Part shown: positions 1 through 5,210 of the stretch, piece after piece | Layout of the letters: each line of letters starts with the position of its first letter | Position numbering within the stretch: the first letter of the stretch is position 1 | Assembly: GCA_026998145.1 (NCBI GenBank) | Contig: JALTRC010000650.1 | Coordinates: 1 to 6,708, forward strand | Direction of reading: 5' to 3' | Source: Gammaproteobacteria bacterium | GTDB taxonomy: Bacteria > Pseudomonadota > Gammaproteobacteria > SZUA-229 | Length of the DNA stretch: 6,708 nucleotides | Made by a program: the position numbers and the translations under genes | The notes under the pieces: model-generated | What the model saw: only the letters and a program-made list of their open reading frames with translations | Told to the model about the DNA's origin: nothing | The model's database searches: none

Positions 1-261
1 CTGAAAAAAGATGCCGGCAATCCGGCTAAAAACATAGCACCTGCCGGCAGCCTGCAAATACAAAATGATTTTGGCGCCCGTGGATTCGGCGGCCCATGTC
101 CACCGCCAGGCAGCCGGGCACATCATTATGAATTTACCGTGTATGCACTGTCTGTCGATCATTTGAATGTTAAAGCAGATTCATCCAATGCACTGGTGGG
201 TTATATGATTAAAGCCAATGCCCTGGCCTCTGCAAAAATCACCGCCCTGTATCGGCGATAA
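1..261 (+). CDS. YbhB/YbcL family PEBP (Raf kinase inhibitor-like) protein, C-terminal part
   Basis: The reading frame is open from the first base and ends in TAA at 259-261, giving 86 residues; the start lies outside the window. The fragment holds the hallmark bacterial PEBP segment: a DFG..GFGGPCPP motif at about residues 28-36 of the fragment, then a HHYEFTVYAL strand, and it ends in an A-rich helix (NALASAKITALY). This pattern is typical of the YbhB/YbcL branch of phosphatidylethanolamine-binding proteins. These are small soluble proteins with an anion-binding pocket whose bacterial substrate is generally unknown. Whether it has a signal peptide cannot be seen because the N-terminus is missing. 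The next gene starts 12 nt downstream on the same strand, so the two are probably one transcript. The family call is firm; the function is not. Confidence 0.88.
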   Translation: MKKDAGNPAKNIAPAGSLQIQNDFGARGFGGPCPPPGSRAHHYEFTVYALSVDHLNVKADSSNALVGYMIKANALASAKITALYRR

Positions 262-273
262 ACAGGAGGAGCC

Positions 274-627
274 ATGCTAACAGAAGCCGATGCCATTGCA
301 TTCTCCCACAACTGGATCAGGGCATGGAACAGCCATGACATTCAGTCCATTATGGATTGCTACGATAACAATATCCGCCTGGTTTCACCTATTGCCCAAA
401 AGCTGCTGGAGCGCCCCCTTATTGAAGGCAAAAAGGCCGTGGAAGATTATTTTAAAAAAGGCCTACAGGCATACCCTGATTTGAAATTTGAATTTCAACA
501 TGTATTGACCGGAGAGCAAAGCATTATTCTTTTATATCGTAATCAAAATGGCACGGATGCCGGTGAGTTTATGCAGCTCAATGCCGCCATGAAAATTACG
601 CAAATGTTTGCCCATTATGGAAATTAA
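274..627 (+). CDS. SnoaL/NTF2-like domain protein
   Basis: A 117-residue protein with the layout of small SnoaL-like (NTF2 fold) proteins. An N-terminal helix (FSHNWIRAWNSHDIQSIMDCY, residues about 10-30) matches the usual pattern W..AWN.HD...I...Y. A region around IEGKKAVEDYFKKGLQAYPDL (about 50-70) matches the common G..A+..YF...L...PDL segment. The C-terminus, MKITQMFAHYG, resembles the closing strand of the family. Such proteins act as isomerases, hydrolases or ligand-binding folds, and the sequence does not reveal which. The ATG is well supported by a strong Shine-Dalgarno AGGAGGA at 264-270. The gene lies 12 nt after the PEBP stop, which suggests an operon. Its TAA shares four bases with the stop of the convergent phzF-like gene. 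Confidence 0.8.
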   Translation: MLTEADAIAFSHNWIRAWNSHDIQSIMDCYDNNIRLVSPIAQKLLERPLIEGKKAVEDYFKKGLQAYPDLKFEFQHVLTGEQSIILLYRNQNGTDAGEFMQLNAAMKITQMFAHYGN

Positions 628-1505
628 ATTTCGATAGTACCTTTGGCCATAAGCACAGCCGAGCCACCCACTTTAATTAATGGTGTGGCATCGGCTGTTT
701 TTTCAATTTCAAGATGCAATAAACTTTTGCGCAGTTTGCCTCCACCCCGTTGCAGTACGGCGTTGCGTTTTCCTTCTGCTTTATCATGCATAAGATAGGC
801 GGCAAAGGCAGGCGCTGCCGGGCCGACTGGCGGGTCTTCATGATCGGCAATATCCTTGCCCAGCAAGCGTCCGCAATAATCTGCATCTGTATTGTCCGCT
901 TCACAGAACACAAAAATTTTACTGGCCAGTGAGGCCACAAATGACATCAGCCATTTATTCTGATTAAAACTTGCTGAGCGTAACGCCTGCTGATCTTTTA
1001 CCGGCACCATTAAATAATCTTCACCCCGGCTCACCAGCATGGGCGCATATTCCTGCTGAATACTTTTTTCCTCCAGGTTTAAAAATTCCGCCAGCTCTCT
1101 GGCAGATGGCACATAGCTATCCATGCGAATCGCTTCAGCGCAAATATAATGTATTTTTATATCATCCCCTGCGCCGTTTATTTCAACAGCCAACTCACGG
1201 CCAGCAACTTCCAGCTGATAATCTTCCCCACCAATTGGCTGCCTGATATGCATGGCATAAAGCGCAGCGATCACCGGATGCCCGGCATAAAACACTTCCT
1301 GCTGTGGAGAAAACAGGCGAATGGCGGCCAGGGATTTTTTATTCTCGGGCGCTAAAATAAATATACTTTCGGTCAGATTCATTTCCCGGGCCAGCCGTTG
1401 CATTTGCTCATCACTTAAGCCATCCGCCTGAGGAAACACCGCCACCTGCGCCCCCTCAAATCGCTGCGAGGTAAAAACATCAATAATAAAAAAATCCAGC
1501 GCCAT
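624..1505 (-). CDS. PhzF family (isomerase/epimerase fold) protein
   Basis: 293 residues with the ATG at 1505-1503, chosen because TAAAGG stands 8 nt upstream and the protein then opens with the family's usual DFFIIDVFTSQRFEGAQVAVF strand. A longer frame reaches 1568 but runs into gshA and adds non-family residues. Family landmarks seen are the conserved Glu in MNLTES (E46, equivalent to the catalytic Glu of phenazine enzyme PhzF), AGHP (G75-H76) at the end of the first half, and EDPPVGPAA (D224) in the second half, where most members have DPxTGSA. The C-terminus is VGGSAVLMAKGTIEI. The two halves form the diaminopimelate-epimerase-like fold. Most chromosomal PhzF homologues have no known substrate, and no other phenazine genes are present, so phenazine synthesis should not be inferred. 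The gene lies 10 nt downstream of gshA, and the gshA stop codon merges with its Shine-Dalgarno, implying translational coupling. Confidence 0.87.
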   Translation of the reverse strand: MALDFFIIDVFTSQRFEGAQVAVFPQADGLSDEQMQRLAREMNLTESIFILAPENKKSLAAIRLFSPQQEVFYAGHPVIAALYAMHIRQPIGGEDYQLEVAGRELAVEINGAGDDIKIHYICAEAIRMDSYVPSARELAEFLNLEEKSIQQEYAPMLVSRGEDYLMVPVKDQQALRSASFNQNKWLMSFVASLASKIFVFCEADNTDADYCGRLLGKDIADHEDPPVGPAAPAFAAYLMHDKAEGKRNAVLQRGGGKLRKSLLHLEIEKTADATPLIKVGGSAVLMAKGTIEI

Positions 1506-1515
1506 CTTGCTACCT

Positions 1516-3090
1516 TTATTGCTGTGCAAAATAGGCCGCCAGATAATCATCAAAAGACTGATTATCACTGGCTTCTATTTGCTGTTGTTTTTTAATGGAA
1601 TCAGCTGCTGCCTGCTGATAAAAATCCTGTGTTTTCTGGTCCAGTGTGACATCACAGAAATAAGCATTATGCTGTTGTGACATACGCCGGGCAAAATGAT
1701 AAAAGCCCTCGTTTTTATCCCGCATGGTTTGCAGCATGATGGCTGAAGGGGTCATTTCCGGATAATGGATTTTTTCACACTGTTCGGCCAGTGAACGACT
1801 ATAGGGAGCATTGTCGTAACGGCTGTCCAGCATCTCGCAGATGCCGCGCATTTCTTCACAGATTTCCAGCGCCCAGTATTTCAACGAAATATCCCCTTGC
1901 GGCCGCTGTAATTTTAATTCAGGGTCGCGGCCATAATGGGCCACATTCAATTCATTACCGTCGATCATTTTCTGCTCGTCCGCTGAAATCAGCTCCCCCG
2001 GATGCAACAGGCAGAAAATCATAAAGGCTTCTAAAAATCGCAACTGGGTTTCATTAATGCCCAGAGGGTCAAAGGCATTCACATCCAGTGAACGCAGCTC
2101 CACATAGGCAACACCCCGGCGGGATAATGCCAGCACCGGTTTTTCATTGCCCTGCAAAATCTGTTTGGGGCGCACGGTGCTGTAATATTCATTTTCAATC
2201 TGCAATAAATTGGCATTGAGCTGCTGATAGACACCGTTCACTTTAACGCCGATTTTTTCATATTCTTCACAGGGTGTTTCAATGGCGCAGCTTAAGGTTT
2301 TAACGTATGAGTCCAGATTGTTATAACAGGCCTTAACACCGATTTCATTTTCCTTATTATTCTGATAACCAATATCCCCCATGCGCAAAGAGGTTGCATA
2401 GGGATGGTAATAGGTGTTGTCATTAAAGGATTGCAGGCTGGTGGGGGCATCACCTAAAAAAGATTTACATACGGCCGGCGATGCGCCGAATAAATAAGGC
2501 ACTAACCAGCCAAAGCGTTGCAGATTACGAATCAGGCCGAAATATTCCGCGGAAATAAAATCCTGTAATGACCCGCTGTTAGCTTCCATCTGCTGGTACA
2601 GCTCCCAGAAAGCCGCTGGCAGGGAATAGTTGAAGTGCACCCCGGATATTACCTGCATCACCCGCCCGTATCTATGCCCCAGCCCGCGCCGGTAGACGGT
2701 TTTCATATTGCCCGCATTGGAGCTGCCATATCGAGCCAGAGGAATACTGTTATCACCGGCCAGCACACAGGGCATGCTGGTAGCCCATAAAATCTCATCA
2801 TGGAGCTGCTGATACACATGGGCCTGGGTATTGCGCAGAAAATCAATCACCTCGTCCGTATGCATTAACGGCGGGGTGATAAATTCCAGCATGGCTTCGG
2901 AATAATCAGTGGTGATATAGGGGTGAGTCAGTGCCGAACCCAGTACCTGCGGGTGAGCGCTGGGAGAAATGCGGCCTTCTGAAGACACCCGAAGGCTTTC
3001 CTTTTCAACGCCGATCTGGCGGCCATCAAATATCTGGGCGCCGCTGGCATCCAGTATACGTTGTAATCGGCGCCCGGCCTGTTTGTACAA
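1516..3090 (-). CDS. gshA: Glutamate-cysteine ligase (gamma-glutamylcysteine synthetase)
   Basis: Catalyses ATP-dependent joining of L-glutamate and L-cysteine, the first and usually limiting step of cytosolic glutathione synthesis. The 524 residues match the roughly 520 of the gammaproteobacterial GshA family. In order, the protein shows GVEKESLRV (27-35, metal/ATP-binding acidic residues E29 and E31), TTDYSEAMLEFITPP (60-74), YGSSNAGNMKTVYRRGL..RYG..MQ.ISGVHFNYSLP (121-158), SLRMGDIGYQNN (234-245), and the YVELRSLDVNAFDPLGI core (329-345). The start is a TTG. No in-frame ATG lies between it and the upstream in-frame stop, and GAGG is placed 8 nt before it. The N-terminal length also agrees with homologues. 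It is the first gene of a likely two-gene operon with the phzF-like gene. A partner gshB is not in the window. A rare start codon may lower its translation. Confidence 0.96.
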   Translation of the reverse strand: MYKQAGRRLQRILDASGAQIFDGRQIGVEKESLRVSSEGRISPSAHPQVLGSALTHPYITTDYSEAMLEFITPPLMHTDEVIDFLRNTQAHVYQQLHDEILWATSMPCVLAGDNSIPLARYGSSNAGNMKTVYRRGLGHRYGRVMQVISGVHFNYSLPAAFWELYQQMEANSGSLQDFISAEYFGLIRNLQRFGWLVPYLFGASPAVCKSFLGDAPTSLQSFNDNTYYHPYATSLRMGDIGYQNNKENEIGVKACYNNLDSYVKTLSCAIETPCEEYEKIGVKVNGVYQQLNANLLQIENEYYSTVRPKQILQGNEKPVLALSRRGVAYVELRSLDVNAFDPLGINETQLRFLEAFMIFCLLHPGELISADEQKMIDGNELNVAHYGRDPELKLQRPQGDISLKYWALEICEEMRGICEMLDSRYDNAPYSRSLAEQCEKIHYPEMTPSAIMLQTMRDKNEGFYHFARRMSQQHNAYFCDVTLDQKTQDFYQQAAADSIKKQQQIEASDNQSFDDYLAAYFAQQ

Positions 3091-3131
3091 GATCGTTTCC
3101 TCGGCAAAGCTGCATTTTGTCAGACGGGCAG

Positions 3132-3158
3132 CTTATAACATGCTGAACTAAGCCTCAA
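3132..3158 (-). promoter_or_regulatory. Candidate gshA promoter
   Basis: On the minus strand, TATAAG (3137-3132, five of six bases of the -10 consensus) is preceded by TTGAGG (3158-3153, four of six of the -35) with a short 15-nt spacer. A transcript would start near 3125 and carry a leader of about 35 nt to the TTG start. The FNR-type box at 3163-3176 would be centred about 44 bp upstream of that start, 2-3 bp off the usual class II position, so control of gshA by that box is possible but less convincing than for the opposite gene. The assignment rests on consensus matching only. Confidence 0.35.
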
Positions 3159-3162
3159 GTTA

Positions 3163-3176
3163 TTGATTCTTATCAA
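3163..3176. promoter_or_regulatory. FNR/ANR-type regulator box (TTGAT-N4-ATCAA)
   Basis: The sequence TTGATTCTTATCAA is an exact match to the FNR/ANR consensus TTGAT-N4-ATCAA, and the symmetry extends one more base pair block on each side (TATTGAT/ATCAATA, 3161-3178). Members of the CRP-FNR family bind this site, classically as oxygen-sensing iron-sulfur dimers. It lies in the 158-bp region between divergent gshA and the small gene at 3249. Its centre (3169.5) is about 40 bp upstream of the start predicted from a TATATG/TATGCT -10 at 3197-3204, the classic activating class II position for the plus-strand gene. The regulator itself is not in the window, so the identity of the binding protein is inferred. 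Confidence 0.65.
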
Positions 3177-3196
3177 TACGACCCAGGTCTGTTTTT

Positions 3197-3204
3197 TATA
3201 TGCT
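3197..3204 (+). promoter_or_regulatory. Candidate -10 element for the gene at 3249, FNR-type class II promoter
   Basis: TATATGCT offers two overlapping -10 hexamers (TATATG or TATGCT, each four of six consensus bases). It lies about 28 bp from the centre of the FNR-type box, placing that centre at about -39.5 to -41.5 relative to the predicted start near 3209-3211. There is no separate good -35, as expected where an activator occupies that position. The leader would be about 38 nt. This is inferred from spacing and consensus. Confidence 0.4.
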
Positions 3205-3248
3205 GCACCCTTGCAGACACAGGATGGTCACCTCGGGACATAAATATT

Positions 3249-3548
3249 ATGGTTGCGCATACTTATATAAAAATACTCATCAGCTGGTATAACCATGACG
3301 ATCGCCAGCTGGCAGGAGAAGAGACCGTCAAAAATATGAGCGAAGAGGATGTGCTAAAGCTGTTTGATGCACCCTTCTGGAATCATGCCTACTTATGTAA
3401 TGCGCTGGAATGTAAAAAACATTACAACACCATCCAGAAAAATATCGAGCATCTCATCGACCCGGAAAAACACAGCTATTTTCTGGAAATGTTTAAAATT
3501 GAAGAGCAGCCTGTTGATCAGCCGGTTTTAATCGACTCCCACGGCTGA
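3249..3548 (+). CDS. Small hypothetical protein downstream of an FNR-type box
   Basis: 99 residues that I do not recognise with confidence. No signal peptide or membrane helix is evident. The protein opens with a short strand-like segment (YIKILISWYNHDDRQ), followed by an acidic helix (SEEDVLKLFDAP, about residues 31-42). Next comes a region rich in aromatic residues, Cys and His (FWNHAYLCNALECKKHYNTIQKNIEHL, about 43-69). The two cysteines and several histidines could bind metal, but no standard motif is present. The strand - acidic helix ending in LF - Y/I-rich helix layout loosely recalls small single-domain DUFs with SMI1-like or DUF7683-like neighbours; this is a weak impression only. 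The ATG at 3249 has a poor Shine-Dalgarno (CGGGA about 12 nt upstream), so the start is uncertain. It is reasonable as a real gene because it fills the space downstream of the FNR-type promoter and is followed by another plus-strand gene. Confidence 0.6.
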   Translation: MVAHTYIKILISWYNHDDRQLAGEETVKNMSEEDVLKLFDAPFWNHAYLCNALECKKHYNTIQKNIEHLIDPEKHSYFLEMFKIEEQPVDQPVLIDSHG

Positions 3549-3608
3549 GCATTCGCTCCATTTTGCGATAAAATCACCCCACCTTTCCTGATATAACAAG
3601 TGGCGATT

Positions 3609-4031
3609 ATGGCGCAGACCGAACAGATCAAATTTTCCGTTAATCAATGGACCCATTTATATTCCCTCACCCAGGCTATTCAGCACCAGGCCGATAATAG
3701 CGGCCGCAGTCTGCTGATTGAGGGGCAGCTGCCAGCCACACCATTAGCCGCAAACCGCATCAGCCTGCGTTTTATACACGCGACCCAAACACCATCCTAC
3801 GGGCAGACGGAAGATGGCCAGATACAGCTGGGCCTGATGCAGCTGGAAAACGAACGGCTTGCGGGTGATATTCATGTGGCAGATGATGTCTTTAATGAAC
3901 TGAAAAAGAACCTGATTGAATATGCCGATATTGAGGGCATTCATATTGTATTTAGTCTGGAGCTGTTAAACACCGGCAGCAACCTGTGGGCCATTAGCCG
4001 GCTGGATTATGCCATGAAAGGGGATCGCTGA
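3609..4031 (+). CDS. Hypothetical protein, soluble, unknown function
   Basis: 140 residues from ATG 3609. I chose this over the in-frame GTG at 3600 because AAGTGG at 3598-3603 stands at a suitable distance from the ATG, while nothing resembling a Shine-Dalgarno precedes the GTG. The product is soluble, with no membrane segment and no cysteines. It begins with a helix (FSVNQWTHLYSLTQAIQHQ), continues with beta-strand-like stretches (RSLLIEGQL, RISLRFIHA, GQIQLGLMQLE), has an acidic helix (VADDVFNELKKNLIEYADIEGI), and ends with IHIVFSLELL..GSNLWAISRLDYAMKG. The alternation suggests a small alpha/beta domain, but no family comes to mind. It lies 60 nt after the previous plus-strand gene with a possible TAAAAT element between them, so it may be in an operon or have its own promoter. 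It is convergent with cbbR, and the inverted repeat lies between them. Confidence 0.65.
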   Translation: MAQTEQIKFSVNQWTHLYSLTQAIQHQADNSGRSLLIEGQLPATPLAANRISLRFIHATQTPSYGQTEDGQIQLGLMQLENERLAGDIHVADDVFNELKKNLIEYADIEGIHIVFSLELLNTGSNLWAISRLDYAMKGDR

Positions 4032-4052
4032 TTCTCTAAGATCATTTTTAAG

Positions 4053-4127
4053 GTAGGGTGGAACAAGCAAAGCGGTTCCACCTTCAGCGCAGATAATGGT
4101 GGAACCGCTTTGCTTGTTCCACCCTAC
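4053..4127. repeat. REP/REPIN-like element: two perfect 30-bp inverted copies
   Basis: Positions 4053-4082 and 4098-4127 are exact reverse complements over 30 bp, separated by a 15-nt spacer (4083-4097). Each arm starts GTAGGGTGGAAC and is itself a stem-loop: GGTGGAAC at 4057-4064 pairs with GTTCCACC at 4075-4082 around a 10-nt loop. A GTAGGG-headed palindromic unit in inverted pairs is the layout of REP sequences paired as REPINs, which are usually dispersed in intergenic DNA by a RAYT transposase. From memory, related GTAGGGTG... palindromes are common in many bacterial genomes. It sits between convergent genes and is followed on the plus strand by GTTTTTAT, so it could also end transcription of the gene at 3609. 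The palindrome is certain; the class name and termination role are inferred. Confidence 0.85.
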
Positions 4128-4137
4128 GTTTTTATAT

Positions 4138-5055
4138 TTACTGGCCGGGTAGGCGAATAAACTGCTCAGCCTCATCCAGCACAAACCGCTTGAAGGTCTG
4201 CGCCGCCGGGGACAGCCGTTTACCGCTACGCTGCACAATGTGCCAGTGACGCATAATCGGAAAATCCTCCACATCCAGCACCACCAGTCGCCCGGTTTCC
4301 AGCTCCAGCTCCAGGGTGTGGATGGATACGATCCCCAGCCCCAGCCCGGCTTCCACCGCCTGCTTGATGGCTTCATTGGAACTCATCTCTATACCCGTGT
4401 GAAAACTCACCCCGTGTTCATCAAAAAAACGCTGGATGGCGCTCCGGGTACCGGAGCCACTTTCCCGCACCACAAAATGCTCATCTTCAAAATGCATTAG
4501 CGGAATATTTGTCTCTTTGGCCAGCGGATGATTGGCGGGGGCAATCATCACCAGAGGATTTTCCATAAAGGTTTCCGATTCGGTTTCCACCCCTTCCGGC
4601 GGTTGCCCCATAATCACCAGATCCGGCTGATTATTTTCCAGCTGATGTTTCAGGCTTTCCCGGTTGGTAATATCCAGACTGATGGTAATGCCTTCATAAC
4701 GGCGGGAAAAAGCCGCCAGCAATCGGGTGGCGAAATGGCTGGCGGTGGTGGCAACGGATATGGCCAGCCGTCCGCTACTTACGCCCTTTAACTCTTCCAG
4801 CACCACCTCTGCCTCATCCAGCAGATGGCCAATGCTCTGGCTATAGGCATAAATTTCCCGCCCGGCGCCGGTCAGATGCATTTTTTTGCCGATCTGCTCA
4901 AACAAAGGCAGCCCCACCGCCTCTTCTAACTGTTTGATTTGCATGGAAACACCCGGCTGACTCAGGTGTAACTCCTCGGCTGCACGGGTATAACTCAGGT
5001 ACCGGGCAGCGGACTCAAATACCTTTAGCTGGCGAAAAGTCAGGTTTAAAGCCAT
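4138..5055 (-). CDS. cbbR: LysR-type transcriptional regulator CbbR
   Basis: 305 residues, the normal length of a LysR-type regulator. The N-terminal winged helix-turn-helix covers about residues 5-64: FRQLKVFESAARYLSYTRAAEELHLSQPGVSMQIKQLEE followed by VGLPLFEQIGKKMHLT, a signature very close to CbbR proteins. A linker helix follows, then the two-part periplasmic-binding-protein-like effector domain from about residue 92 (AISVATTASHF, ISLDITNRESLKHQL, PDLVIMGQPP, LGIVSIHTLELE). CbbR proteins activate Calvin-cycle operons in response to metabolites such as NADPH or RuBP, depending on species. The ATG at 5055 is supported by GGGAG at 5069-5065 with a 9-nt spacer. Being divergent from cbbM with a shared 155-bp control region is the classic arrangement and supports the specific name. 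Its strong promoter overlaps LysR-type boxes, suggesting autorepression. Confidence 0.93.
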   Translation of the reverse strand: MALNLTFRQLKVFESAARYLSYTRAAEELHLSQPGVSMQIKQLEEAVGLPLFEQIGKKMHLTGAGREIYAYSQSIGHLLDEAEVVLEELKGVSSGRLAISVATTASHFATRLLAAFSRRYEGITISLDITNRESLKHQLENNQPDLVIMGQPPEGVETESETFMENPLVMIAPANHPLAKETNIPLMHFEDEHFVVRESGSGTRSAIQRFFDEHGVSFHTGIEMSSNEAIKQAVEAGLGLGIVSIHTLELELETGRLVVLDVEDFPIMRHWHIVQRSGKRLSPAAQTFKRFVLDEAEQFIRLPGQ

Positions 5056-5083
5056 TTTGTGATACTCCCGTTACAACCATAAG

Positions 5084-5131
5084 TAATACATTATTATAAC
5101 AATCAAAAACATTGAGTGTTAATTATGTTTA
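5084..5131. promoter_or_regulatory. Probable CbbR operator: three TNA-N7-TNA boxes
   Basis: Three LysR-type boxes fit the CbbR pattern TNA-N7-TNA: TAA-N7-TTA at 5084-5096, TCA-N7-TGA at 5103-5115, and TTA-N7-TTA at 5119-5131. The first two are also inverted repeats at their ends, and the first two starts lie 19 bp apart, close to two helical turns. They stand upstream of the cbbM -10 at 5140 and inside the cbbR promoter, where a divergent LysR regulator would bind to activate one gene and repress its own. The region is AT-rich, so single chance matches are likely. The number and placement are what make the call plausible; the exact boundaries are uncertain. Confidence 0.55.
5093..5122 (-). 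promoter_or_regulatory. Promoter of cbbR
   Basis: On the minus strand, TTAACA (5122-5117, five of six bases of the -35) and a perfect TATAAT (5098-5093) are separated by 18 nt. The predicted start is near 5086, giving a leader of about 30 nt to the cbbR ATG that includes its GGGAG ribosome-binding site. This is the best sigma-70 promoter in the window. Its -10 lies within the first LysR-type box and its spacer contains the second, consistent with repression by CbbR. Confidence 0.65.
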
Positions 5132-5139
5132 AGCAGCTC

Positions 5140-5145
5140 TATAGT
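5140..5145 (+). promoter_or_regulatory. Candidate -10 of the cbbM promoter
   Basis: TATAGT matches five of six consensus -10 bases. At 17 nt spacing the -35 position reads TGTTAA (5117-5122), a poor match, as is typical of a promoter that needs a LysR-type activator. Transcription would start near 5152 and give a leader of about 60 nt. The leader contains a small 4-bp hairpin (CCTG 5153-5156 with CAGG 5162-5165) and the strong ribosome-binding site AAGGAGA at 5197-5203. Confidence 0.5.
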
Positions 5146-5210
5146 AGCCGTCCCTGGTAAACAGGCGCCCTATGCACCGCCAGACAGAATTTTTATAAGG
5201 AGACCATTCA

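Noticed and set aside
624..1505. Phenazine biosynthesis role for the PhzF-family gene
   Set aside because: No other phz genes are nearby, and most PhzF-fold proteins outside phz operons do not make phenazines.
1506..1568. Longer N-terminus for the PhzF-family protein
   Set aside because: The extra 21 residues overlap the gshA end, have no family resemblance, and the ATG at 1505 has a good Shine-Dalgarno and starts exactly at the conserved first strand.
3203..3216. Small hairpin CTGCA-CCCT-TGCAG before the gene at 3249
   Set aside because: Only five base pairs, overlapping the predicted transcription start, and no following T tract; likely chance.
3546..3574. Possible promoter (TGAGCA-N17-TAAAAT) for the gene at 3609
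   Set aside because: The -35 matches only three of six bases and the gap between the two genes is short; not strong enough to list as a feature.
3600..3608. GTG start for the hypothetical gene ending at 4031
   Set aside because: No Shine-Dalgarno precedes it, while the ATG three codons later has AAGTGG at a workable distance. It remains possible.
4053..4127. Insertion sequence ends or a MITE
   Set aside because: No transposase is present and no clear target-site duplication flanks the arms; self-palindromic arms fit a REP-like unit better.
3966..4376. Minus-strand open frame of 136 codons
   Set aside because: It overlaps the end of the gene at 3609, the inverted repeat and the 3' part of cbbR in another frame. 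The product is rich in Trp, Arg and Pro in a low-complexity manner and resembles no protein; it is a shadow of cbbR.
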